From assembly GCF_023343835.1 (NCBI RefSeq), contig NC_064439.1, forward strand, positions 33,306,508 through 33,370,507: a DNA stretch of 64,000 bases. Reading direction: 5' to 3'. Source of the stretch: Lagopus muta. Its lineage: Eukaryota; Chordata; Aves; Galliformes; Phasianidae. The notes under the pieces were generated by a model, which had not been told where the DNA came from, searched no databases, and worked only from the letters and a program-made list of their open reading frames with translations. Within the stretch, counting starts at the first letter, position 1; each line of letters starts with the position of its first letter. A program made the position numbers and the translations under genes. Shown one piece after another: positions 37,349 through 48,930 of the stretch.

Positions 37349-38104
37349 AAGCCCATCACTGAAAGACATTTATGGTAACTCATTATATCGCATCTACTGT
37401 GAGCTATGGCTGGACACTGGTCAGTTGCCATGGCTTGACTCATATGCAGTAACTTCTGCTCCTGTTCCTCGACTGCATGTCTAAGTCCTTAGGTTTCATA
37501 AATAGAATCTTAATAGATGAATCAGGTTGGCAGAGCTCCATGAAGACATGCAGAACATTAAAACTAGGAAGAGAAAACAGAACTCAGTTCAGAAACAGAA
37601 GGAAAACCACTTTCTTCTGTCTTTGGAAGGTTCAGTTTAAATTAACGTAACACCTGAACCTTGCAGAAACAATAAATGTGAAAGTTGATGACATGAAAAT
37701 ATAATAATTAAAATAATGTAAAACTAAGCATAAATCTCAGTTATGTGGTGAACTGGGTAAAAATCAGAATGGAGAAAATTGGATTTTTTGTGAGAATCAG
37801 GAATAGTATCATGCTTTGGAAACCAGGAATGACATCCACATTCAGTGCCAAAGCCAAGGCAACAAGACATTCCTCACAGCCCTTACCACACAGGTGTATC
37901 ATATAGTTCACAATTTAGATGCTCTTTGAGCCAGTGAGTGAGTAAATGCTGTTTAAGGCACTCATCTGTGACTTCCAGTCCCAGATCCAATGCCAGGAGT
38001 CAAATAAAGTGGACACTTAGAAGAGGAGAAATTCACTTTCTGCAGTTAATGACCAAGGTACTCTCCTAAAATACCAAACTTAAATATAATTCCTTGCTCC
38101 AAAC
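37349..38104. other. Intergenic, nothing recognised
   Basis: AT-rich sequence between two CR1 copies with no gene or repeat signal. Confidence 0.5.
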
Positions 38105-38378
38105 TAGGCAAGGAGAGGAACTGAACCCTGTAGGCTTCCAGCATCAAGTTGTACTAGGTGAGGCTTACATTGGATGTCAAGTAGAATTTTTTCACATAAG
38201 GAATGGTCAGGTATTGCAATGGGCTTCTCAAAGAAGTGTTGGAGACCTGGAGATATTCAAGAAATGTGGAAATGTGTGGATGTGTGGGCAATAAGGACTT
38301 GGCAAATCAGGCTGATGGTTGGACTGAGTGGTCTTGGATGTCTTTTCCAACTTAGATGATTCTGACTCAATGACTCTA
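38105..38378 (+). mobile_element. CR1 LINE 3' fragment, diverged
   Basis: CATTGGATGTCAAGTAGAATTTTTTC resembles the CR1 ATTGGATATTAGGAAAAATT segment. It is followed by GGAGACCTGGAGATATTCAA, GATGGTTGGACTGAGTGGTC, CTTTTCCAACTTAGATGATTCT and a worn tail. The 5' limit is approximate. Confidence 0.85.
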
Positions 38379-41300
38379 GGTCATCTATAAGCAGCACAGA
38401 CAACAAGAGCTACTGGGCAGCAGACATCCATGGCCCTGCTTCCCATTTTTTAAGAGGCAGAGACTGAGAACCATGTCATGGCTGTTGGCTAGGACAGTAA
38501 CTGAGCCATTTCAGAATGCTGTACTCTCCTACTCCACTGGCAGCATCATGTCTGGCCTTCCTGATCTGTCCTTTCAGTTCTTCATCATAGCCCTTGTCTT
38601 CTTTTCCCTCCCTCCCTTCCCGTGGTAGAAAGACTTCTCCAGACAGAAAAACTCATTTTTGCCTATACTGCAAGGATGTTTTGAGCTGACTATGGAAAGC
38701 ACAATAACTTTGCCTAATAAATCTCATTTTCTTCAAAACTGTCTACAGTTTGTTTGGTTTTTAACTCATTACGAAATGTATCACCTTCCAGAAAGAAGTG
38801 GTGTTTAATTCACAACATATTTGTGAATATTTAACTAGAAAAGTAGTTGCCTAATCATCTCAAAAGAACTTTTATTTTAACTTTGCAACAAATACCAAAC
38901 CTGCAAATCCCAGAAAGTTATAAGAGTGGGCAATCTATTACATATCAGAATGAGAAAGAAACATAGCTGACCTCAAAGCTGCATACAGGAAGATTTGTGG
39001 AATGTACATTGACTGCAATAGAAGAAGTAGCTGTTGTAGATGCTTCTTGGTGTGAAGCTTCTGATTTTGTGAAATTCTACATCCAGATCCCTTTTTCTTT
39101 TTTTAGAGGTGAGTTCAAAATTGGCCTCCAGCTGAAGAAAAGGGAAGTATTCAACACAAAGAACTAGAGGGAATAGAACAGGCAGAAATCATCTGTTAAG
39201 AGGAAGTAGCTGCCTGCTGGGTAAGAAGAAATGGCACAGTTGCTAGCAGCACTAGCTACTTCTCTCTACAGGGTCGTGCTGCCCTCTATGCTGGGGCTGG
39301 CTCAGGCACGAAATGGCGTCAGGGGGATCCTGCAGAGCAACTGTAGAGCCCAGCAGTGCCCTGCTGTGGAGCATTCTGGAGGGATGGGAAACCACGGGCA
39401 ACCAGGTTGACTTCTTGGGATGACTTTTCCACAGCCCACTCATGCTAAATGCCAAAATAATTAGTCAGATTAGAGCTGAGCTGTTCCTCCTACAGTGTGT
39501 TTTTGCTAACCTTGGAAACTCAATTAGAAATGATTTAATCTGTGCTTTTTTTTTGTTTATTTATTCATTTCACATTTTAGTTGGAGCGTGTGTTGTTCTT
39601 ATGAAATGAACTGATTGGAGGGCTATGGGTACTGCAGTACTTTCTAGGGGAACAAATATTCCCGTTTTCTTTTTTTGCTGCTGCAATGTCCAGGATGCTC
39701 AGACAGCTTTTCCTGACCCTCTACATTCCAGCCTCAGAAAAAAAAAAAAAAGATTATCTTTGCCCTGGCTCGTTTAATATCCCATTATCCTCTAAGAATG
39801 TATTCATCTTTTTGACCCATTTTACTTCATGTTCATGTAAAGTTTATCTATGAGAGTTTATCTGAGGATAAGCATGACAACTTGATAAATATATGATCAA
39901 AAACAAATGACAAAGCACAATAATATCACCAAATAAAAGGGAATTTGATGAAAAGCTTGATGGGATTTGAAAGTGAGGTTTATATCAGAGAAATGGAAAA
40001 TAAGATCTTGCCCCAAATTCTGTTCCTAGGTTTTCCACCTTCTACATCTTTGTAAATTACCATCTCTTCAGCAAATAACTTATGTAACTAATCATAACTT
40101 ATATAACTTACTATAACTAATCTCAATTTTCTTAGGGAGATGGAAAAGTTGTAGCATTAATCTTGTTACCTTTTATTGAGAATTTCCGATGGTTGTGGCT
40201 GTGTGGGTTAATTTGCCACAGAAATGAGAAGTCTGAGACATAGGGCTGAGTTATTCTCTTCATGTTTTGTCTCCTTAAAAAGCAAATTTCACAACAGCAT
40301 TTTTCTCTTGCCAAAGAAGATGATGTGACTTAGTCTGCACCAGTAAGAACTGCAGTGGGTCTCCCTCATGCTCATACAAACTCAAAGAAATTCATTTGCT
40401 TCAATACCTCTTTCAGTTTGCCCTTCCATCCTCTAATTTCATGCACTTCATAATGAGAAAAAGCCCAACATCTTACTAACATGTCAGCATCTGGAAAATG
40501 TGAGGTGGCAATCAAGCCTTTTCTCTGCAATTTGGGGATGTGTATGTAAACCAAATGAAAAAGAGTGGACACCCTGTGCCTCCTACAAAATGTTCTGGAC
40601 AGTTACTGCTTGGCAACTGAAAACATTATCTGGAGAGTTTCATTTCAGTCACTTAAATATCTGTCGAAGTCATAATTATAATACAGACTTCGATAGTGCC
40701 TTAAGTCATAGTAACAGGAAGTGCATTGAGATTCTGAAATAAAAACTGTTGCTATTGCAAAGTATTATACGTTGAACAAAAGAAGCAGCTCCTCGGTGGC
40801 ATGTAATAGTTACAGCTCTTTCTCCACAAATCACTTAGAGCCACTTACATATACTATTATTAGCTATAAAAACCCACTAGGATTTTATGAACACAGGAGA
40901 ACTGAGACAAAAAGATCATTTCAAAAAGAATGGTGTCTTGGTCAACAGAAGGCTTTTGGCCCTTACACAGACACGGTCAAAGGAAAAATAGAGATCATAC
41001 AAGTCCAATTACCTAGAAAAATGTTTGAAGGTTTAAATGCAATTTATCTAGGAAGATTTTGTTTTAATTAGAACATAGCAGAGTAACTGCAGCAACTTGC
41101 AGTGATATCATCAAATCAAGGCTGTTTCTATGGGAACACCACCGACTCCCAGAAATTATCGTGTCAGTTTGCCATAAATAGAAAATTTTATTTATTTTTT
41201 TTAAGAGAGAGAAAAGAGAAAGGAAAAAAAAATTACAAAAGAAAGAGAATGAATAGGAGAATCCACTCCTCTCCTTTTGATGCTTATTTCTAATACACTG

Positions 41301-42935
41301 TCAGATTTTATTCTGCAAAAAAGTGTGTTTTCATGCAGTGCGATGAAAATCTCAGTAGAATAGACACTGTTCCTACCACAGACCTGAGACCTTGAACATC
41401 TTTTCTGAAGACATTCTACAGGGTGTTATAGAAAAAAGCATGCAGCAGGTTGCTCTGTACTGATCTCCCTGCTCTTCCTGCAGCACAAGTGAACTTAGGA
41501 TCGGAGTGGGAGATGGAAATATCTTTGTCCATAAGTATTTGTTACACGTCTTCATTTTCTTTTATTTTTTTTTCTAGCTCTGTACCTTGAAAGTCCATTC
41601 TGTATGGCATACAACTACAGAACAAGAAAGGGCAGATATGAATGTCACAATCAGAAGCTATTATTTCCCTCCATCTACTTATCTAATTGCCTCCCTTTTC
41701 CAACAACCTTCCTCCCAATAGCTGTTTGCAGTATGGTGTGTTCAGCAATCATCTAAATTTAAGGGAAAATGCTCACGTTCCTCCCAGTAATATCCAGAGA
41801 TGTCCTATCTACTCAAGTTTCCAGCATGACAGTATTTTTGTACTCAGCAGCTCATTCCTTCAAGTGCTCCCACCACCACACCACACTCTTTTTCTAAGAC
41901 AGTGTCTTTCTCATGAGCTACAAGAGCATCTCAGTGCTGTATTCCCAGATGTAAAATTCTTTCTTGCTCACAATTTGTCTTCTATTTTCCAGCTTGAAGA
42001 CGTGTTCTACTGACAATGATATTTATTTATTTCCCTCTCACCAGCCATTCCTCTGAAATTATCCATTATAATCTTCTTCAGCCCTGCCCTATGGTGGCTA
42101 GTCATAGTACTTGAATGTTACACCACAAGCTGTGTCGTTTGCTTCAGATGTACTGAGAAGAAACTCCTCACTTAGAAATATTTCATGATAAAAAATCATT
42201 ATTTAATTTCATCTTATTGAATGACTGAAAATAATAATGTCATCTGGGACAAAACCAGAGAATAATAATATCAGAAACTGCTGATGAGAGTATCGATGGT
42301 GAACATGATGATAGCCCTTCAAGTGCAGCCTATCCCTGCTAACAATTGGGTTGAAAATCCTATCTGCACACAGTGCAGCAGAGGGCACTCCCCTCTTCAG
42401 ATCCCCACAATGAGGTTCAAGTACTTAAAGTGCTAATGGAGCTGGGAGAGATATCCACTACATTTCGAAGAGAAAAATGGCTTTAAATACCTATTAAAAT
42501 GTTGACAGCACCACCTGTAAACACTGTTTGTGGATCCATTTGTTCCAGTGGGACTTAACATGTATTTTTCTTATGCTGCAGACTGTAAAGTAGCGCAGCT
42601 TTTCTTGTGAGGTGGTGAAAAGCTGAATAGGCACTTACTAACAGTATGTTCAAATCTCAGTTTCAAGCAAGACAGTATCTTTCTTTAGACACAAAAAGCC
42701 AATTATTTCAAAGAATATGTTAGGTATTTACAGTGAAATATCCACGTAGGGAAGCTGCAAGTTTGCTTACACACATAAATCATGAGACCTGCTTCCTGTC
42801 TATCTCCTGCTTTCTGACAGTGTAGACTGATGCCTCTACAGCAGCATGACTTTAAGGACTGCATACCTGAAAGTATTTCAGTTTTGTCTGGTGTGAACCA
42901 GACAGAGCAGAAGAGCAGACCAGAGGCCTAGTGTG
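38379..42935. other. Intergenic with one CTCF-like motif
   Basis: No gene or transposon is recognised across about 4.5 kb. A TAACT/ATAACTTA-rich patch lies at 40075-40130. A strong CTCF-like motif lies at 42374-42389 and is listed separately. Confidence 0.45.
42374..42389 (+). promoter_or_regulatory. CTCF-like motif, forward
   Basis: GCAGCAGAGGGCAC agrees at 13 of 14 positions with the CTCF core as I know it (CCASYAGRKGGCRS). The only mismatch is the first base. It faces a reverse-oriented motif at 43839-43853, which makes a convergent pair about 1.45 kb apart. Occupancy is unknown. Confidence 0.45.
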
Positions 42936-43442
42936 AATCACAGAATGGCCTGGGTTGGAAGGGACCTCAAGGATCATGAATCTCCAATCCCCCTGCCACA
43001 TGCAGGGCCACCAACCATTTAATACTAGACCAGGCTGCCCAGGGCCCCATCCAACCTGGTCTTGAACACCTCCAGGAACGGGCATCCACAACCTCTCTGG
43101 GCAGCCTGTTCCAGTACCTCACCACTCTCTCTGTGAAGAGCTTCCCCCTGACATCCAACCTAAATCTTCCCTCCTTCCATTTAAAACCATTTCCCCTTTT
43201 CCTGTTGTTATCTACCCTTTCAAAGAGTTGGTTCCCATCCTGTTTATAGGCTCCCTTTAAGTACTGAAAGGCTGCAATGAGGTCACCCCTCAGCCTTCGT
43301 TTCTCCAGGCTGAACAAGCCCAGCTCCCTCAGCCTGTCTTTGTAGGGGAGGTGCCCCAGCCTCTTGATCATCTCTGTGGCCCTCCTCTGGACCCTCTCCA
43401 ACAGCTCTCTATCTTTCTCTTACTGGGGGCTCCAGACCTGGA
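42936..43442 (-). mobile_element. CR1 LINE, 5'-truncated, with 144-codon open remnant
   Basis: The left end reads AATCACAGAATGGCCTGGGT, then TTGGAAGGGACC. On the minus strand an open frame (43401 to 42967) reads [30 protein letters not shown] and [10 protein letters not shown], which is the CR1 ORF2 C-terminus running into 3'UTR. This intact stretch is a transposon remnant and not a host gene. The element lies between the two CTCF-like motifs. Confidence 0.95.
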
Positions 43443-43838
43443 GTTTGCTGAGAACAGTAAGCTTATGTCTGCAGTACCATCAGAAGCAGCAGGGACTACT
43501 GGGGCATCTGTACCCAGACCAACAGATGTGTACTCACACTGCTCTTTGACTATGCTAATATCTAAGCTCCGTGTGCCATATTAATAGCTGTGTATGCCGT
43601 TACGTAGGAGACTTTTCTTCTTGTTTGGCATTCTGTTCTAGATAAACCCTGAGCTAAATCTTGTTCTTGACATTGATGCTTAAAAAAATAGCGTTCAAAA
43701 TATGTCCAGGACGCAGGAAAATACTCGCACTGCTTCTTCAGTGATCACAAAGTACCCTTCTATTTCAAGAAAGAGGCAAAGGACACCATCAGTTCCAAAT
43801 ACAGCATTTGTGCTTGCTAATTGTTATCTTCAAGTACG

Positions 43839-43853
43839 CTCCCCCTGGTGGGA
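43839..43853 (-). promoter_or_regulatory. CTCF-like motif, reverse
   Basis: The reverse complement reads CCACCAGGGGGAGC and fits the CTCF core at 13 of 14 positions. The mismatch is A for C in the GGC step. It is convergent with the motif at 42374-42389. Confidence 0.45.
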
Positions 43854-43859
43854 ATGAAA

Positions 43860-44080
43860 AGGTTATGCTCCGAAAAGTGAGATTTGCAAATGGTGTTCTG
43901 ATTCTCTCTGTATTTCACTTCTCACTCTAATTGCAGACTGGCACCGGGCATGCTTTCAGCTCATTATTCTCCACAGAGGCCCGCTAATGGTAATTCATCC
44001 AGTGCTTAATTCTACAGCTTTGACATGGAAAAATTCCTTTAAAATTCAATACTGATCAAGAGAAAAAAGTAGGCCTGCCT
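43860..44080. promoter_or_regulatory. Candidate conserved non-coding element
   Basis: An ATTTGCAAAT palindrome, the classic POU/octamer-type site, lies at 43882-43891. It is followed by TCTAATTGCAG (43926-43936), GCTAATGGTAATTCATC (43983-43999) and GCTTAATTC. Such a dense run of homeodomain- and POU-type sites beside a CTCF-like motif resembles developmental enhancers. Conservation cannot be tested here. Confidence 0.3.
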
Positions 44081-47000
44081 CTCTGCTTTTTGTTTAGCTG
44101 TTTGGTAACTGGATAAACATTAACCAGCTGGATTGTGCAATTATAATTTCTGTAAGGAACTGTAAATGCTCGCAGTAGCATAGTGTCTGGCAGCCTCACA
44201 AATATTAATGAATGCATTCTTGTTCCACTCATGCTATTAAGGGCGATTAAGTACTTTCGCAGAGGTCATGCAGAAAATGAATGGCAGAACCAAGCACTGA
44301 AGAAAATGCAAAGCTTTATTGCTAAGAGATACTTTTTAAGACATCCTACAGCACAAACAGAAGTAAGCACAATAAATACAATTAATGGAAGGGATTATTC
44401 ACAGTAGGTACTAATTATTTACTATGAGCCTGAACAAACTTAGATGTTGTTTCCAAAGAACTCAGCAAACAGCTTGCTCAACAAGATCAGGAGTAAGGGT
44501 TTAGGATTTGGATTAAAAACACCAAAAAAAAGAGTAAACACCAATATATTACTCTAGGGAAATCATCTCTGTTAATTATTTGTCTACAGATTTCCTCAGT
44601 ATTGCTGTCTAAACTTAATTTGCAAACACGGCTCCATTATTACTATAGTAAGTAATCCAGTCACGTTTAGAAATTTCCTACCAAAATGTAATAGAAGAAA
44701 AATAAGGTTTTATTAAAGCAAAAGATATTAGAGCAAAAGTAAGAATTTGAGTTACTTTATGGAAAATAAAGTACAGAATTTGTACAGATAACAAAGTTAA
44801 GATTTGGAGACAAATAGAGATGAATATCTCTGTTAATACAAGGGAAAGTCTCTGTTAGTTGTGGAACCAGAGCTAGCAAAGTCATCAGGCACAATGGTTG
44901 AGATTTCTTGAAACACAGCTTTCAAGTGTTGGAAGCTATTCAGAAGTGTAATCAAATGGCAGGCTGAAAGCAAGAAACATTTCTATTTCACCTTTTAATG
45001 CTTTTCTGTTCTATGCACTTTAATGTAAAGCTATTTTTCAGATTATGCACAAATGCCTTGACTTATTAGTATTTTTGTTACATCTTAAAAAGGTGTTTTA
45101 ATGTATTAAATGCATTGCATTTCTTCTATACTTAGGGTAAGATATTATCATTGATACTTACCACTGATGTGATCAAGAAGTACAACACGAGCTACACCAG
45201 AAGCAAAGCTGAGGGAATATTTAATATTGTAAAGTAACTTCCAGACACATTTGCATTTTAAGTACTTGAGTTAAATGTTTAAGTTAATTAAAAAGGAACA
45301 AATTTATGTACTAGGCCCCCTAAAGCAATTAAAATTACACAACAAAAGACAAAACCAGTAGAAACCACGTTTGCTCTGACTACACAATACATCCTATGTA
45401 TACATTCTCCATTGATTTTAGGTAATGTACAAGCTTATGAACAAGAAAATGTTGAAACATGACATTTTTACTTGAGGGCTTTCACAGCAGGCATCAAACC
45501 TGGTTTCATAGTTTCTGTTGACCAACCAGCAACAAAAACAGCCTTGAAACCTTGCCCATGTGGCACTGACATTGAACTAGAGCTGGAACATCAGCTCTTT
45601 TCAAGAGCCCATAGTTCTCCAGGGTCAAGTTCTGAAGGAGAAATGAGTTTGGTTTAGGCCATCTAGGCTGGGTGCTGCTAGTATCAGATCTAAGGCAGCA
45701 CAAAACACCCGCAAGCCATCTGCCTGCTCAGTTTGTGTCCTTGGAAGGGTTTTTTTTTTTTGACTCTGTAGATCAATGTATAGTGGCCTACTTTCTAGTA
45801 GGATTGAGGCTACCTGTATGAGCAGTACTGTCACCTTCATGTACTGTATAAAGCTTTTAGTAGCTAAGATCTTATCAACAAATTAGAGAACCAGTAATGT
45901 GTAAAAGTAATGTGTAAAAATAATGAATTGAACAGAAGCCTCTATATTTTATTATTTATGGATGAAAAAAAAAACAAAACAGAACTTGAACACATCTTTT
46001 TGAGCACTTTCTTTGACAAGTACTTATGCTGACACACATTAATGAAATATCTCAGATCCTTCTACTCGAGAACTGAACCATCATGCCAAATAAAAGAGAT
46101 GTTCTTCTTCCCCTGCATGGGATACCCTTCATCTCCTCCTAAATCATTTGACTTATTTCAGGTGTTCTTTTTTCTTGTGTGGAATTACCAGGAAGTCTTG
46201 AAGATAATAGCGTCACAAACATATTCTTGGTGTAGAAAGGTATTTTTAGAGAAATGATCAATTATATATTTATTAATAATCATCACAATCTAGTACTGAA
46301 AAAATTTAAGAATGGAAGGGGACTTCTAATGGAGTGATGCACTCTTTTTTTTTCCGTTTGTTTTAATTGGGTTTTGTTGCAGTAGCCTTCACAAAATGGC
46401 TTGGATTTTAGTCTGGCCTCTTCCAGTAGCACTGCTCATTCCTGGATTGTCTTTGGATACAGTACCAGGAAGTGAGCACTTCTACACTTTCCACCAATTC
46501 CCCTCAAAGATGAAACAGAAAAACAAGACTTTTACAACCCCTTGGCATGCATCCCCAAAGGGCTCTTCAAATAAAATGTAATGTGCCACAGTTTCCTCTA
46601 ACATGCTAACACTAGCCCAGTGGCAAGTATTGCATACTTCAGTGCATACTTCAGTGTAATAAACACATGTGAATGATGTACTGTGGGTAAAGCTGTTTCA
46701 GATTAAACCAGTGCATAAACAGATTAGCAGCTGAGTGTAGCTGCACAGGTAGAAATGGTCACTGCTGAACAGTACAAACTTTGTTACCATTAGGTGGACT
46801 GAGCTGGTAAATAGTGGGATTTAGAAACGAGACAGCAGTCATAGGAACAGAATAAGTCAACTTTTTTGTGTGTGTTTCTTGCAGCTTGTTTCTCTGAAAT
46901 CCACTTCTGATCTAAACCAAGAGGTTTCCAGCATTAGTAATCTAAAAACTAGTACTAACTGTGATTAAAATGCATGAATAAAGAGGGTGTCAAAAGCTCA

Positions 47001-47294
47001 GAAAACTGCACCAAACTAAAATACAAGATAATGTTCTTGCACACTGGCACAGGACTATTTTCAAATTTGGAATATATATGTATAAATATATTTTTCAGGT
47101 AAATGCTTAGATTTTTTCTGGTGCGCTACCTATGGTCCTCTAGGTTTTACTTTGTGCTTTTAGGTTGAAACAAGTGGGCAACAGAAATGGGTTTAGAGCT
47201 CCCTGACCACTGTGGAAACAACTGGGACAGATTTTTTGCACAAGCAACCAGGAAGATATTTTTAAAATAATAAATCAAGTTCTCAACTCTGGAC

Positions 47295-47815
47295 TGCTGT
47301 GAAAGCTCTGGCATGGTCCGGCATCACATCCTTATCTCTAAATTGGGGAGATATGAGTTTGAAGGATGGACTATTCAGTGGATAAGGAACTGGTTGGAAG
47401 GCTGAACCCAGAGAGTTGATGTCAATGGCTTGATGTTCAGGTGGAGGCCAGTGATGAGTGGTGTCCCTCAGGGGTCCATCTCAGGCCTAGTACTCTTTAA
47501 CACCTTTATCAATGACATAGATGATGGGAATGCATAGATGATGGGAAGAAGATGGGAGTGCACCCTCATTAAGTTTGCAGTAGACACCAAGCTGAACAGT
47601 GCATTTGACACAATAGAAGGGAGGGACGCCATCCAAAGGGACCATGGAAAAGGTGAGCCTGGGTAGACCTAATAACGTTCAACAAAGCCAAGACAAGGTA
47701 TTTGGTATGTGGGTTGGGGCAATCCCAAATATGTGTATAGACTGAGAGAAGAACTTGGCAGTAACTCCCTGTCCTCAACAGAAACAAGGAAAACTCTCCT
47801 GAGGTGAGGCCATAG
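47295..47815 (+). mobile_element. CR1 LINE internal fragment, old
   Basis: CATCACATCCTTATCTCTAA with GGAAGGCTGAACCCAGAGAG and GTGGTGTCCCTCAGGGGTCC, then TTTAACACCTTTATCAATGA, follows the central CR1 reverse transcriptase (SGVPQGS and LFNxFIND equivalents). It ends in the TTGGGGCAATCCCAAATATG region. There are many changes, a small internal duplication near 47520-47550, and no 3' tail. Confidence 0.85.
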
Positions 47816-48370
47816 CATTTCCAGCTGGAAACTGCCTTTAAATAATCCTGAAGAAACCAAGATTGTTTGTGTATATTCTGAGTACACAATCTGAAGTGTG
47901 AGGGTGAGGAATGAAGGCAGCCATCTGGCTGAACCCACAGCCCCTTCCCAGGCAGATGCAGTTCACCGAGTGGATGGCCTTTGGCAATGGGTGGAGTGGT
48001 GGCACCTTTGTGCTGTTGGGCAGTGCTTTGGGTTCCATGTGGACATTTGAAAAGAGAAGCCAAGGTGTGCGCTTGAGTGATGAGACACTGCAATGCAGGA
48101 CAGTGCTTCACAGTTGGGGATGGGGTTGGGGATGAGGAATGGGACGGGCTTGTCCAGGGCCTCCTCCTTGTCCTCCTGAGGACAAGCCCGTGTACCCACC
48201 GCTAAGCCCTCAGCTGCCGTCCAGGGCCATCTTGAACAGGTGGCAACTGGTGCTGCGACGGGGCTGTTGGCATCAGAAACAGCTGGCTGCAGCCGGCCAC
48301 CGTCTGTCTCCCACTCAGTACGCGTGCACGTGTGTGTGTATTACATTACCACTTAATATTTACTTATTTG
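47816..48370. other. Upstream flank of the WIPF3 CpG island
   Basis: No gene is recognised. GC content rises toward the right. A nested hairpin at 48144-48191 is described separately. Confidence 0.5.
48144..48191. repeat. Nested inverted repeat (two alternative hairpins)
   Basis: ACGGGCTTGTCC at 48144-48155 is perfectly complementary to GGACAAGCCCGT at 48180-48191, giving 12-base arms with a 24-base loop. Within the loop, CTTGTCCTC (48167-48175) also pairs perfectly with GAGGACAAG (48178-48186) across 2 bases. The two hairpins share GGACAAG and so exclude each other. Confidence 0.6.
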
Positions 48371-48930
48371 TTTGTTTGTTGTTCCCTCCTGAGGATTGCG
48401 ACGAGCTCCTCTCCCCTCCAGATTTCAGACTTCCCTCCTCACACACACCTCCTTCCCCCGCCTCCCGACCAACCCCCGCTCCCCCGAGGAGAGGCGGGCA
48501 GGCGCCGTACCTGGCGCCCTCTGCCCGGGGAGGAGCGCGCCTCTCCGTCCCGACCCCGGCGGCAGCGGCAGCGGCACGGCGAGCAGGTGGGCGCCGAGGG
48601 AGGCGAAGCTGGCCGCTCGCCGCCCCCAGCCCGTCACGCCTCTGCCCTCCGCTCCACTCAGCGCGGGGCCGCGGCGGGGAGGCGCCGGCGAAGGGGCCGG
48701 TACCGGGGCCGAGCGGCGGCCGGAGCTCGCCGGGAGGGCTGGGGGCCGTGAAGAGCGACGGCCGGGGCTGCCCCGGCTCTGCGGGGCCGAGACGGCTCCT
48801 CGTGCAAACTTAGAGCCGGCTGCGGGGCCGGGGAGGGTGGGGATCAGGATGCCTCAGGCTGCGGGATACGGTGAGGGCTGTGGATGAGGAGAGCACGGTT
48901 GCATGTGAGCTACGGGGCCGGTGCGGTGCT
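48370..48930. promoter_or_regulatory. WIPF3: CpG island, WIPF3 promoter
   Basis: CpG density and GC content jump at about 48370 and fall after about 48930. No TATA box is evident. The island contains the presumed non-coding first exon of WIPF3, whose coding start appears 15 kb to the right. The long frames open across it are a GC effect: they have arginine/alanine/proline-rich composition and no domains. Confidence 0.75.
48450..48870 (+). other. WIPF3: WIPF3 non-coding exon 1 (5' end unknown)
   Basis: A donor GGATACG/GTGAGG, with GT at 48871-48872, closes the CpG island. An alternative CAG/GTGGGC lies at 48587. The exact start site cannot be placed; 48450 is a placeholder. The first ATG in the exon is at 48849, in a fair context (A at -3), and opens an upstream ORF rather than WIPF3. 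The link to the coding exon is inferred from the island, strand and distance. Further 5'UTR exons could lie in the intron. Confidence 0.5.

Larger units (their letters stand above)
43443..47294. other. Intergenic with candidate regulatory cluster
   Basis: No gene is recognised. The first kilobase holds a reverse CTCF-like motif and a candidate conserved element, listed separately. The rest is AT-rich and featureless to my eye. Confidence 0.45.

Noticed and set aside
39266-39300. CTCF-like motif at GTGCTGCCCTCTATGCTGG
   Set aside because: The spacing between half-motifs is wrong by two bases.
42967-43401. 144-codon minus-strand frame as a host gene
   Set aside because: Its motifs ([30 protein letters not shown]) are the CR1 ORF2 C-terminus.
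48139-48813. 224-codon frame across the WIPF3 CpG island
   Set aside because: Low-complexity composition caused by CpG-rich sequence, no recognisable domain, and it extends from flank into the island without exon borders.
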